Of a stretch of DNA of 64,000 nucleotides, positions 1 to 8,172 are shown piece after piece. Source of the stretch: JACQHM01 sp964535215. GTDB taxonomy: Bacteria; Methylomirabilota; Methylomirabilia; Methylomirabilales; JACQHM01. Position 1 is the first letter of the stretch, and each line of letters begins with the position of its first letter. Location: positions 1 through 64,000 of the forward strand of contig CAZHST010000017.1 of assembly GCA_964535215.1 (NCBI GenBank), in the 5' to 3' direction. A model generated the notes under the pieces. That model was not told the origin of the DNA. It was given only the letters and a program-made list of their open reading frames with translations, and made no database searches. The translations under genes were made by a program, and so were the position numbers.

Positions 1-53
1 TACTGGACGAGGTTATAGGTGAAGGAATCGTAATTGTCAATCAGCAGAATCAT
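1..53 (-). CDS. trpG: Anthranilate/aminodeoxychorismate synthase component II, N-terminus only (cut by window edge)
   Basis: Read on the minus strand from the ATG at 53, the first codons give M-I-L-L-I-D-N-Y-D-S-F-T-Y-N-L-V-Q. This is the characteristic N-terminus of the TrpG/PabA glutamine amidotransferase, which releases ammonia from glutamine for anthranilate or aminodeoxychorismate synthesis. Only 17 complete codons lie in the window, so the catalytic Cys-His-Glu triad cannot be seen. It lies downstream of trpE in the same orientation, with a histidine-kinase gene between them. Only a weak purine-rich stretch (GAGAAG) precedes the ATG. Confidence 0.85.
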   Translation of the reverse strand, partial: MILLIDNYDSFTYNLVQ

Positions 54-111
54 TGGGCTTCTCAAGAATCCCTTAGGGGGAGCAGGGCTGCTAGGCCGAC
101 CGGAGGGAGGC

Positions 112-1764
112 TCAGCTTTGCTGACGGCCCGTTGAGGGGGGGGGAACTCCCCCCTCAAGCAAAGGAAGGGTGAAGCTAAAGGTGCTGCCCTTCCCGGGTT
201 CGCTCTCCACCCAGATCCTCCCCCCATGGGCCTCCACAGCCATCTTGCAGAAGGTCAGGCCGAGACCCAGCCCCCCCCGTCTGGCCGAGCCGGATGCCAC
301 CTGCCAGAACTTCTCGAAGATCTTTTCCTGCTCCTCCCTCGGGATCCCCTCCCCCTGATCAATGACGTCCACCTGCAGGCGATCCGGGGAAGGCCGGTGG
401 ATCCGGACCCGGATCTCCCCCCCCGAAGAGGAGTGTCTGATGGCGTTCGAGAGGAGGTTTCCGACGACACGGTAAAGGAGGTCCCGGTCCGCGGTAAGGG
501 AAGGCAGGGGACCTTCACACTCGATCAACAGCCGCTTTTCCTCGTCCTCAGCCACAAGGGAAAGCTCCGCGATGTTCTCCCGGACGATCTCCTCAAGATC
601 CACCAGCTCCTTCCTGAGGAGGAGCTTCCCCTCCTCGAGCTTGCCGATATCGAGGAGGTCGCCGATCATGTTCATCAGGGTTCGGCAGCTCCTCCTGGCA
701 TCATCGAGGGCACCCCCCTCCGGCTTTGCCCTCCCGCTCTTCAGCATCTCCAGATACAGGGCAACACTCGTCAACGGGTTCTTCAGATCGTGGACGATAA
801 ACTGGAGGAGGTGATCTTTCATCATCTCCAGGGTCCTTAAGTCCTCCAGTTGTTTCACGACCCGTTGGTAGAGCCTGGCATTCTCAATGGCCACCGCGGC
901 TTGGCCGGCCATGGCCCGGAGGAGACGGAGGTCCTCTTCTAGGTAGGGACCGCCCCGCTTGTTCAAGGCCTCGAGGACACCAATGGTCTTCCCCCGGACG
1001 GTGAGAGGGACGGCCAGGATCCGCTCGGTCACAAAGCCGGTCACCTGATCCACCTCTCGAGAGACGCGGGAATCCGCCGCCGCCTCGTTCACGATGAGGG
1101 GCTGCTCATGGAGGGCGACCCAGCCGGCGATCCCCTGCCCCCTCTCGAGCCGAAACCCTTTGAGCCGTTCCCACTTCTCGCCCAGGGCAACGTTAAAGGT
1201 GAGCTGTCCGGTCTCCTCGTCGAGGAGGAGAAGGGAACAGGCCTCGGAGTTCGTGACATTCTTGGTCGCTTCGAGGATGGAATCCAGGATCCGGGTGAGA
1301 TCGAGGGTTGAGCTGATGGTCTCCCCCACCTGTTGGAGGACAAGCAGCTCGCTGATCTTCTGGCTGAGCTGGAGGAGGAGTCGGCGGTTCTCCCGGTCGG
1401 TCCGCCGTTTCTCCAGCCCCCGTCTCACCACCCCCAGGAGGGCCTGGGGGGGGAAGGGCTTCTGGAGGTAGTCGTAGGCCCCTTTCTGTAAGGCCTCAAT
1501 GGCGCTCTCCACGGAGGCGTATCCGGTGATGATAACGACCGGAAGCTCCGGGTCAAGCTCCTTGATGAACGGGAGAAGATGGGTCCCCATCCCATCCGGG
1601 AGGACGAGATCGAGGAGGAGGAGATCCACCCCTCCCCCCCTGATCCTGTCCAGGACTTCTCCTGCCAGTCCCCCTTTGAATACCCTGTACCCCTCGCCGA
1701 GGAGGAGATCGGCCACCCGCTCCTGGATCACCCGATCATCGTCAACCACAAAGACCGTTTCCAT
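112..1764 (-). CDS. Hybrid sensor protein: receiver + GAF + histidine kinase
   Basis: About 550 aa, soluble, with no membrane segment. An N-terminal response-regulator receiver (residues 4-115) has acidic pocket D8-D10, phospho-acceptor D52 and the usual Thr and Lys (LQKPF). A GAF domain follows (about 150-300), then a HisKA domain with H325 in FIVHDLKNP. The C-terminal HATPase has an N-box near GNLLSNAIRH and G-boxes DQGEGIP and GLGLGL. A receiver at the front of a kinase suggests a phosphorelay or an input from another kinase; the GAF ligand is unknown. The ATG at 1764 is preferred over an in-frame GTG at 1779 because it starts the receiver as usual (METVFVVDDD). It lies between trpE and trpG, 17 bases after the trpE stop, so it is probably co-transcribed with them, although no tryptophan-specific role can be read from the sequence. 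Confidence 0.9.
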   Translation of the reverse strand: METVFVVDDDRVIQERVADLLLGEGYRVFKGGLAGEVLDRIRGGGVDLLLLDLVLPDGMGTHLLPFIKELDPELPVVIITGYASVESAIEALQKGAYDYLQKPFPPQALLGVVRRGLEKRRTDRENRRLLLQLSQKISELLVLQQVGETISSTLDLTRILDSILEATKNVTNSEACSLLLLDEETGQLTFNVALGEKWERLKGFRLERGQGIAGWVALHEQPLIVNEAAADSRVSREVDQVTGFVTERILAVPLTVRGKTIGVLEALNKRGGPYLEEDLRLLRAMAGQAAVAIENARLYQRVVKQLEDLRTLEMMKDHLLQFIVHDLKNPLTSVALYLEMLKSGRAKPEGGALDDARRSCRTLMNMIGDLLDIGKLEEGKLLLRKELVDLEEIVRENIAELSLVAEDEEKRLLIECEGPLPSLTADRDLLYRVVGNLLSNAIRHSSSGGEIRVRIHRPSPDRLQVDVIDQGEGIPREEQEKIFEKFWQVASGSARRGGLGLGLTFCKMAVEAHGGRIWVESEPGKGSTFSFTLPLLEGGVPPPSTGRQQS

Positions 1765-1781
1765 CCGACCCCGTTCCACGG

Positions 1782-3275
1782 TTACTCAAGCCCGGCTTCG
1801 GCCAGCTCGATGGCTTTCACCATCCCTTTGGCCTTGTTCAGGATCTCCTGGTACTCCCGCTCCGGGTCTGAGTCGGCCACGATCCCGGCCCCGGCCTGCA
1901 CGTAAGCCGTTCCATCAACGATGAGGATGGTCCGGATCGTGATGCAGGTATCCATGTTCCCGGAGAAGCTGAAGTACCCCACCGCCCCGGCGTAAGGACC
2001 GCGCCGCACAGGTTCCAGCTCTTCGATGATCTCCATGGCCCGGATCTTTGGGGCGCCGGTCACCGTGCCGGCGGGGAAACAGGCCCGCATCACCTCGAAG
2101 GCGTCTTTGCCCTCGGCCAGGATCCCGCGGACGTTGGACACGATGTGCATCACGTGGGAGTACCGCTCGATGACCATCAGCTCATTGACCATAACGGAGC
2201 CGGGGGCCGCCACCCGGCCGACGTCGTTTCGCCCCAGGTCCACCAGCATGATGTGCTCGGCCCGCTCCTTCGGGTCGGCCAGGAGTTCCCGCTCCATCAC
2301 CCGGTCCTCCGCCTCATCCTTGCCCCTGGGGCGGGTTCCGGCAATCGGCCGCAGGTCAATCTGTCTCCCCTCCAGTCGGACCAGCACCTCCGGGGAGGAG
2401 CCGACCAGCTTCATCGCCCCAAGCCTGAGATAAAACATGTAGGGGGAAGGGTTAATGACCCGCAGGGCCCGGTAGATGTCGAAGGGGTCAGCCGAGGTTT
2501 TGGTGTGAAGGCGCTGGGACAGGACCACCTGCACGACGTCTCCGGCTTTGACGTACTCTTTCGCGGCCTCCACGGCCTTGATGAACTCCTCCCTCCTCAG
2601 CCCCCTCTCTTTCAGTCCCCTCTCCGTCGGGTCCTCAAACCCCGGTGTGAGAGAGGCCCCCACAGGGCGCCGCAGGGCAGCGATGATCGCCTCGATCTTG
2701 GCCTTGGCCTCCTCGTAGGCTTTTCTCACGGTTTCCTCAGCCGGTTCCGGGATGTAGGCGTTGGAGACCACCTTGATCTTGTGGGTGACGTTGTCAAAGA
2801 TCAAGAGGGTATCCGTCAGGAGGAACAGCACATCAGGCAGGTGAAGGTCGTCCCGGGTCAGATCCGGCAGCCGTTCGAAGAAGCGGACGACATCGTAGCT
2901 CAGATAGCCGACCAGCCCGCCGTAAAAGCGGGGGAGGCCCGCCACCGGGGCGGGCCGGAACTGGCTGAGAAGACGCTTGAGCTGGTCCAGGGGATCCGTC
3001 GTGATGGCCACCCGTTCCACCCCCTGGCCCGAGATGATCTCCCCCACCCTCCCCTTGCTCTTAAAGACCAGGGAGGGGTTGCTCCCCAGGAAGCTGTAGC
3101 GGGCCCACTTCTCCCCCCCTTCGACGCTCTCTAACAGGAAGGCGTAGGCCCCGCTGTCAATCTTCCGGAAGGCCGAGACAGGCGTCTCCATGTCGGCCAG
3201 GATCTCCCGGTAGATCGGGACCAGGTTCCCTTCTTTGGCCTTTCGACGGAATTCCTCAAGGGTTGGCTGAAACAT
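1782..3275 (-). CDS. trpE: Anthranilate synthase component I
   Basis: 497 aa, normal length for TrpE. It converts chorismate to anthranilate using ammonia delivered by TrpG, the first committed step of tryptophan synthesis. The N-terminal regulatory half has the feedback-site motif LLES followed by RYSFLG (residues about 47-63). The C-terminal chorismate-binding half carries the conserved stretches SPEVLVRLEGR, RPIAGTRPRG, EHIMLVDLGRND and FPAGTVTGAPKIRAMEII. The start is the ATG at 3275, followed by MFQPTLEEF. A sigma-70-like promoter lies about 40-65 bases upstream. The leader is too short for a classical trp attenuator or T-box, so any such control is not visible here. Confidence 0.97.
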   Translation of the reverse strand: MFQPTLEEFRRKAKEGNLVPIYREILADMETPVSAFRKIDSGAYAFLLESVEGGEKWARYSFLGSNPSLVFKSKGRVGEIISGQGVERVAITTDPLDQLKRLLSQFRPAPVAGLPRFYGGLVGYLSYDVVRFFERLPDLTRDDLHLPDVLFLLTDTLLIFDNVTHKIKVVSNAYIPEPAEETVRKAYEEAKAKIEAIIAALRRPVGASLTPGFEDPTERGLKERGLRREEFIKAVEAAKEYVKAGDVVQVVLSQRLHTKTSADPFDIYRALRVINPSPYMFYLRLGAMKLVGSSPEVLVRLEGRQIDLRPIAGTRPRGKDEAEDRVMERELLADPKERAEHIMLVDLGRNDVGRVAAPGSVMVNELMVIERYSHVMHIVSNVRGILAEGKDAFEVMRACFPAGTVTGAPKIRAMEIIEELEPVRRGPYAGAVGYFSFSGNMDTCITIRTILIVDGTAYVQAGAGIVADSDPEREYQEILNKAKGMVKAIELAEAGLE

Positions 3276-3311
3276 AACGCCTCGTCGGGGAAGGGGGCTA
3301 AATAGGTTTTT

Positions 3312-3340
3312 AAGCTAGCATGGAGAGAATCAGGGGTCAA
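3312..3340 (-). promoter_or_regulatory. Predicted sigma-70 promoter for trpE
   Basis: On the minus strand, TTGACC (3340-3335) is separated by 17 bases from TAGCTT (3317-3312), a fair -35/-10 pair. Transcription would start about 30 bases before the trpE ATG. Judged by consensus match and position only. Confidence 0.45.
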
Positions 3341-3442
3341 GGAAAAATCAGAAGGGGGGCGCGACCAGGTGAGGGGTAAGGGTCTTAACCGTCCAAGGGC
3401 AGGATGCCTTCAACTTGCAACCAGCAGCCATCCCCCCTGATC

Positions 3443-3772
3443 CTAGAGGTGGGCCTGGATCTTGGCTTTGAGGGTCGTCTTTGGGACCGCCCCTATGACC
3501 GAGTCCACCTGGATGCCGTCCTTAAAAAACAGGAGGGTCGGGATGCTCCTGATGCCATACCGGGCTGTGATCCTCAGGTTCTCGTCCACGTTCAGCTTCC
3601 CGATCTTGATCTTGTCGCCGTATTCCCCCGCCACCTCTTCCAGGACGGGGGCGATCATCTTGCAGGGGCCACACCACTCCGCCCAGAAATCAACGATGAC
3701 GAGTCCCTTCTCCTTCAAGACCTTCTCGTCAAAATCTGCATCGGTCAGCTGAACGATATTCCCCTTCCCCAT
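3443..3772 (-). CDS. trxA: Thioredoxin
   Basis: 109 aa, a single thioredoxin fold with the redox motif WCGPC (VDFWAEWCGPCKM) and the cis-proline loop SIPTLLFFKDG. It reduces protein disulfides in the cytoplasm using electrons from thioredoxin reductase, which is not in this window. An in-frame TTG exists at 3784, but the ATG at 3772 is preceded by GGGAGGAACC and gives the usual short N-terminus, so 3772 is chosen. It appears to be a single-gene unit with its own consensus promoter, facing the same way as trpE. Confidence 0.95.
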   Translation of the reverse strand: MGKGNIVQLTDADFDEKVLKEKGLVIVDFWAEWCGPCKMIAPVLEEVAGEYGDKIKIGKLNVDENLRITARYGIRSIPTLLFFKDGIQVDSVIGAVPKTTLKAKIQAHL

Positions 3773-3842
3773 GGTTCCTCCCAAAGAAAAAGGTGCCAGG
3801 CGCCGTGTTTGCCGTTTGGGTTCCCCTCATCCCGTGAGTGGA

Positions 3843-3871
3843 AGGGTAACGCAAAGGGCCGAGTCTGTCAA
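3843..3871 (-). promoter_or_regulatory. Predicted sigma-70 promoter for thioredoxin
   Basis: A perfect -35 TTGACA (3871-3866, minus strand), 17-base spacer and -10 TACCCT (3848-3843). It lies about 70 bases upstream of the trxA ATG. The -10 is a weaker match than the -35. Confidence 0.5.
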
Positions 3872-3885
3872 GCCTCAAGGGACCG

Positions 3886-4836
3886 TCACCGGAGCAGCTC
3901 GTTCAGCTTGCCGAGGAGGTAGTCAAAGAGGGCGAAGTAATTTTTCGCCTCCGGGACGCCGCCCACGTGGGCGGGGAGCATCTGGACCCGGACCTTCTCC
4001 CCCGTCCGCCGCTCCACCTCCCGGGCAACGGCGTTCGGGATCCTGGGACTGTAGACCGGGGCATGGATGATGACCCTGGCCTTCTCCCTGACCATGGTCT
4101 CGACCAGATTCCGGATGTCCGTTGGGGAGGGCTCGATCCCCGGCTTCGGCTCCACATAGCCGACCACCTGAAAGCCGAAACGGTTGGCGAGATACGACCA
4201 GGTTTTGTGGTAGGCGGCGACCTTCCTCCCCCGAAGGGGCCTAGCCATCTCCTGCCACCGGGTCATGGCCTGATCAAGCCGCCGCTTAAAATCCTCCGCG
4301 TTTCTTGTGAAAAAAGCAGCATCCTGGGGCGAAATACGGATGAGGGCCCTCAGGATATTGTCGGCGACGATCTTCGCATTCAAGGGGTCAAGGAGGTAGT
4401 GGGGGTTCCCTTGGACATGGATCTCTCCCCGGGAGCGGTCCACGGGCTCCGTGGGGATCTCGAGGACCGGGATCCCGGCCGAGGCGTCCACGTAGCCCGC
4501 TTCTCCGGGGAAGATCTTTCCGTTTCTGGAGTCAATGATCAGGGTCTCCGCCCAGACATCGGCGAAGAGGCCGATCCTGACATACATATCGGCCCTGGAT
4601 GCCCTCACCGCCCAGGAGGGGAAGACCTCCTCGACCCAGAGTTCAGGCTCCTGGTAGCCCGGGAACGGGGAATACACCTCCACCCGATCCCTGGCGATCT
4701 CTTTGGCGATCTCGATCAAATCGGTGGAGCTTCCCACCACCCGGATCTTCCGGGCCGCCTCGGCTTCATGAAACCCGAGAAGGCTTAACAGAAGGCCTGC
4801 CGCAAAGATCACCGCGATCCCTTTAACCTGTCTCAT
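3886..4836 (-). CDS. Metal ABC transporter substrate-binding protein (ZnuA/MntC type, cluster A-I)
   Basis: 316 aa with a Sec signal peptide (residues 1-27, ending HEAEAA before RKIRVVGSS). The mature part resembles the ZnuA/PsaA family of periplasmic Zn or Mn binding proteins. The family motif around NPHYLLDP (about residue 140) supplies a metal-ligand histidine; further histidines occur at AYHKTW and HAPVYSP. There is no His-rich loop as seen in many Zn-specific members, so Zn versus Mn cannot be decided. It is the last gene of a three-gene minus-strand operon (ATPase, permease-porin, binding protein). GAGGGAAGCG precedes the ATG. Confidence 0.88.
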   Translation of the reverse strand: MRQVKGIAVIFAAGLLLSLLGFHEAEAARKIRVVGSSTDLIEIAKEIARDRVEVYSPFPGYQEPELWVEEVFPSWAVRASRADMYVRIGLFADVWAETLIIDSRNGKIFPGEAGYVDASAGIPVLEIPTEPVDRSRGEIHVQGNPHYLLDPLNAKIVADNILRALIRISPQDAAFFTRNAEDFKRRLDQAMTRWQEMARPLRGRKVAAYHKTWSYLANRFGFQVVGYVEPKPGIEPSPTDIRNLVETMVREKARVIIHAPVYSPRIPNAVAREVERRTGEKVRVQMLPAHVGGVPEAKNYFALFDYLLGKLNELLR

Positions 4837-4884
4837 CGCTTCCCTCTTAATTTCTCCTAGTCGTCACCCCCCTGGGGGTGGTGT

Positions 4885-7131
4885 TTAGAAGGGTCCCGGC
4901 CGCTCGAACCCGATGATGAACAGGGCCTGCGCCAGGATCTCGTCCGAGTCCCTGGCATAATTCCGATCCGTGTGCTTGTACTGGAGGCGAAGGCTCAAGA
5001 AGCGGCTGGGCCTGAAGGTGAGGATGCCCGAAGCCGCCCACTCCCTTCGATCCTCGATGTCCCTATCACTTTCGATCCTCGTGCACAGGGAGTTTTCAAA
5101 GCCCGGGCAACGACCGACATAATCCAGGCGGGCCCCGATGGACCACCGGCGGGCAAGGAGGGCCTCGCTGAGGATATACCCCCCCAACCCTTCCAGGTGC
5201 GTCCCCCCGCCCTCGCTGACGTTAGAATAGTAGACCTCGGCGAGAAGGTTGAACCCCCGATACAAGGTGAGGACAGGATGCCTCCAGTCAAACTCCAGGT
5301 GGGCATTGACCAGGTTCGTTCGCCGGGTGCCCCGCTCGAGAACCTCGACCTCTTCCCCGTTCTCCTCGAGCCTGATCGTCCTGTTGCTGGAACCGGTGGC
5401 GAAGCTGACCCCGAGCTCCGCCCCCGCCCGGGGACCCACCTCGAAGAAGGTCTCGAACCGGGTGAAGTAGACCGGCTTGTTCGCCTTCCCTCCGTGGAAG
5501 GCCACATCGTTATCGCCGTTGTAGAGGCCGAACCAGATCAAGTGGGTGAGCTTGTCGCTCCACGGGTCCCCGAACTGGTAGTTCAAGTTAAACCCGTTGT
5601 CGGTCCAACCTTCCCCTTCCTCCCCGAACAGGTGGACGACGATGTTGGGGGGATCAATCTCCGGAAACTCCTCCGGGTCGCTATCGGAGAACTCCCCAAA
5701 ACTGGTTCTAAGGCGCCCGAGCTTCGCCTGGATCCCGAGGGGGAGCCTGGGAAGGGTGAGGAAGGCCTCCTCCAGCTCCACCTCGGCCGAGACCTTCTGG
5801 TCCCCCTCCTCGATCTCAACAAGGTGCTTGCCGTCAATGATGGCTTCAAAGATGGCAAAGGGATCCACCGAGGCCCGAAAGCCGATCTCCAGCGACTTCA
5901 GGCTCATCCGGTCGCTGGCAAAGCCTTCCAGCTCAGCGTTCCTGGAGAGTCCTCTCGTGTTCACGCCCAGGAAGTTCCCCTCCACCCGCATCTCCGGGTT
6001 CAGGAGGAGCCCCCCGAGGAAGCGTTGGATGGCCGAAGGGGCCTCCGGGGTCGGGGGAATCTCCTGGGGAACCGGAGGGGGGGATGGCTCTGCCTCCGCC
6101 TTTTTAAGCTCCTCGAGCCGCTCCTCCTGCCTCCGGAGGAGCTCCTCCTGAGAGCGGACCGTCTCCTTGAGTTCCTGGATGGAGCGCTTCAGCCTCTCAA
6201 TCTCCTGCCCCATCAGCTCCAGCCGCTCCTCTCTGCTGGCGTCTTGGGCCCTGGCCCCGGTCGGGAGGAGGCCCCCGGGGAGGATCACGAGGACCAGGGC
6301 CACCGCCACCTTTTTCAGGCGCAGGGCGGCCTGGCCGAGGAACCTTCCACAGAGCACCAGGAGGAGGAGGGCTGTGGACGTGGCCGCGACGGTCGTCCCC
6401 GTCGGGAGGTCAATCCGGAAGGCGAGGTAGAGGCCGAGGGGGACCGAGAGGCCCCCAAAGAGGGTGGCGAGGAGGAAGGTCGTCCCCATCCTGTTCGCCA
6501 GAAGCCTGGCGGTCATGGCCGGGACGACCAGGAAGGCGAAGACCAGGAGGACGCCCATGGATCGGATCGCGAAAGCGATGGCCAGCCCGAGGGTCAGGTA
6601 CAAGAGGAGGTTCCAGAACCGGGCGTTTAGTCCCAGGGCCTGGGCCGTCTCGAAGTCGAAAGAGACGAAGAGGAACTCCTTGTAGAAGGCGAAATGGATC
6701 GCGGCGATCAGGAGAACGACCACGGCCAGGATGACCAGCTCACCCGTCTGAACCGACAGGATGTTCCCGAAGAGGACGTTCAGCGACCGGGCCTCGCCAA
6801 CGGGGTTCTTGGCCACGAAGAGGATGCCAAGGGAGGCGGCGAAGATGTAACTCGCCCCGATCACCCCCTCCACAGGCACCCTCCTCTGGGACGGGACCTG
6901 GGAGAAGAAGGCAACCCCCAGCAGGCTGAAGGTGAAGGCAAAGAGCAGGGGATGGAGGTGCAGCAAGAGGGCAAGGGCCACTCCGGCGGAGGCCAGTTGG
7001 GCCAGGGCGATCCCCACGAAGACGATCCGCTTCAGGACGACGTAGACCCCGAGGAACGAGCAGAGCAGCGCCACCAGGACCCCGGAGAGCAGGGCATTTT
7101 GAAAGAAGGGATGTTTCAGCATCTCCAGCAC
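4885..7131 (-). CDS. In-frame fusion: ABC-3 metal permease + coiled coil + porin-like outer-membrane barrel
   Basis: 748 aa, nearly three times the length of a ZnuB/MntB permease. Residues 1 to about 268 are a complete multi-span ABC-3 permease. Residues 271-295 then read like a fresh Sec signal peptide: RLKK, a hydrophobic core and G-A-R-A before Q296. A charged coiled coil follows (299-345), then a proline-rich linker and about 380 residues resembling a metal-regulated beta-barrel porin, ending in a terminal Phe (F748), the usual outer-membrane signature. No stop codon and no good ribosome site occurs at the junction. The nearest internal GTG codons (6357 and 6309) lack a Shine-Dalgarno sequence. 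The GTG start at 7131 has AAGGAGG six bases before it. The product may be cut by signal peptidase into two proteins. Alternatives are a fused stop codon or a sequencing indel, although the frame is open throughout. Confidence 0.85.
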   Translation of the reverse strand: MLEMLKHPFFQNALLSGVLVALLCSFLGVYVVLKRIVFVGIALAQLASAGVALALLLHLHPLLFAFTFSLLGVAFFSQVPSQRRVPVEGVIGASYIFAASLGILFVAKNPVGEARSLNVLFGNILSVQTGELVILAVVVLLIAAIHFAFYKEFLFVSFDFETAQALGLNARFWNLLLYLTLGLAIAFAIRSMGVLLVFAFLVVPAMTARLLANRMGTTFLLATLFGGLSVPLGLYLAFRIDLPTGTTVAATSTALLLLVLCGRFLGQAALRLKKVAVALVLVILPGGLLPTGARAQDASREERLELMGQEIERLKRSIQELKETVRSQEELLRRQEERLEELKKAEAEPSPPPVPQEIPPTPEAPSAIQRFLGGLLLNPEMRVEGNFLGVNTRGLSRNAELEGFASDRMSLKSLEIGFRASVDPFAIFEAIIDGKHLVEIEEGDQKVSAEVELEEAFLTLPRLPLGIQAKLGRLRTSFGEFSDSDPEEFPEIDPPNIVVHLFGEEGEGWTDNGFNLNYQFGDPWSDKLTHLIWFGLYNGDNDVAFHGGKANKPVYFTRFETFFEVGPRAGAELGVSFATGSSNRTIRLEENGEEVEVLERGTRRTNLVNAHLEFDWRHPVLTLYRGFNLLAEVYYSNVSEGGGTHLEGLGGYILSEALLARRWSIGARLDYVGRCPGFENSLCTRIESDRDIEDRREWAASGILTFRPSRFLSLRLQYKHTDRNYARDSDEILAQALFIIGFERPGPF

Positions 7132-7142
7132 GGCCCACCTCC

Positions 7143-7895
7143 TTAGATGATGATCCGTTTCCCCTCAACCTCCCTCACCCGTACGTTCATCCCGTACAGG
7201 CAGCTCAGGGACTCTTCGGAAAGGATCTCCTTCGTCTCCCCCACGACCAACCTCCCTTCGTTGACGATGGCGATTCGCTTGGCGTAGTTGGCGACCAGGT
7301 TGAGATTGTGGGTCGCCATGATGATCGTCAGGTGCTCCTTTTCGTGCAAGGATTGGATCAGCTCCATAAGGCCCCGCTCCGAAGGCAAGTCCATCCCGCT
7401 GGTCGGCTCATCCAGGATCAGGACATGGGGCTCCGCTGTGAGCGCCCGGGCGATCAGCACCCGCTGCTTCTGGCCTCCCGAGAGTTCCTGGAAGGGGGTC
7501 TCAGCCAGGTGGGCAATCCCTGTGTGGTCCAAACTCCTCATCGCGATTTCCCGATCCTTTTTCCCCGGTCTCTTCCAAGGGCCTAACATTTTCGTCCGGG
7601 CCATGAGGACGACGTCCATCGCTGAAAGGGGAAAGAGGGGGTCCACCTCCTTCTCCTGGGGGACATAACCGAAGGTGAGCCTCTGATCATCTTGCGGACG
7701 GGCAAAGACGATTTGTCCTTTCTGGGGGTGGAGGACCTTCAGCATCCCCCTTAAGAGGGTGGTCTTCCCCGATCCGTTGGGTCCCACAATCCCGAAGAAC
7801 TCCCCCTCGTTCAAGGAGAAGCTGACGCCCCTTAAGACCGTTCGCCGACCGTAGCCCAGATTGACGGTTTGAAACTCAATCAGCTTCTTTTGCAT
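7143..7895 (-). CDS. Metal ABC transporter ATP-binding protein (ZnuC/MntB type)
   Basis: 250 aa, the ATPase that powers the adjacent permease. Walker A is GPNGSGKTT, the signature is ELSGGQKQRVLIARAL, and Walker B is LILDEPTSGMD followed by an H-loop histidine (MATHNLN). The overall match is to the Zn/Mn (ABC-3) group. The ATG at 7895 is preferred to an in-frame GTG at 7931 because GGGGAGG lies eight bases before it and the protein then begins in the normal way (MQKKLIEF). It is first in the operon. Its stop is followed directly by the ribosome site of the permease-porin gene. Confidence 0.92.
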   Translation of the reverse strand: MQKKLIEFQTVNLGYGRRTVLRGVSFSLNEGEFFGIVGPNGSGKTTLLRGMLKVLHPQKGQIVFARPQDDQRLTFGYVPQEKEVDPLFPLSAMDVVLMARTKMLGPWKRPGKKDREIAMRSLDHTGIAHLAETPFQELSGGQKQRVLIARALTAEPHVLILDEPTSGMDLPSERGLMELIQSLHEKEHLTIIMATHNLNLVANYAKRIAIVNEGRLVVGETKEILSEESLSCLYGMNVRVREVEGKRIII

Positions 7896-8126
7896 GGTTC
7901 TGGCCTCCCCAAAGCCTTCATGGTGACTCACCGGCTATGGAGAAGCCTACACGGCCACCATTACCGTCGTCAAAGGTTTTTAACGGGAGGGAAGGCAGGA
8001 GAGCCCCGAGCCGCTTCCAGGGGAGCAAGCAGGATGCCAAAGGAGAGAAGGGAGGCCCATGAACCGTTAGACACGATAAGGGGAAAAAAGATGAGGGTGA
8101 TGGAGGCCAGGGGTTTGGAATAGGGA

Positions 8127-8172
8127 TGGTTGAGATCACCGGTTGAAATCAACCACTGGTGCTTCTCAACCA
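8127..8172 (-). other. Long nested inverted repeat (possible terminator or 3' end structure)
   Basis: Outer arms TGGTTGAGA (8127-8135) and TCTCAACCA (8164-8172) enclose CACC/GGTG and GGTTGA/TCAACC arms around a two-base loop, giving one long imperfect hairpin of about 46 bases. It begins at the stop codon of the sigma-54 regulator. No U-tract follows, so it may be a stability element, a rho-independent terminator lacking Us, or an operator for the divergent-side gene. Confidence 0.5.

Noticed and set aside
6300..6360. Separate translation start for the porin-like domain inside the permease frame
   Set aside because: GTG codons at 6357 and 6309 have no Shine-Dalgarno upstream, so I kept a single fused CDS and described the alternative.
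4972..6630. Long open frame on the plus strand opposite the permease-porin gene
   Set aside because: It is antisense to a clear gene, lacks recognisable domains and has the Pro/Gly/Glu-rich composition expected from a shadow frame in high-GC DNA.
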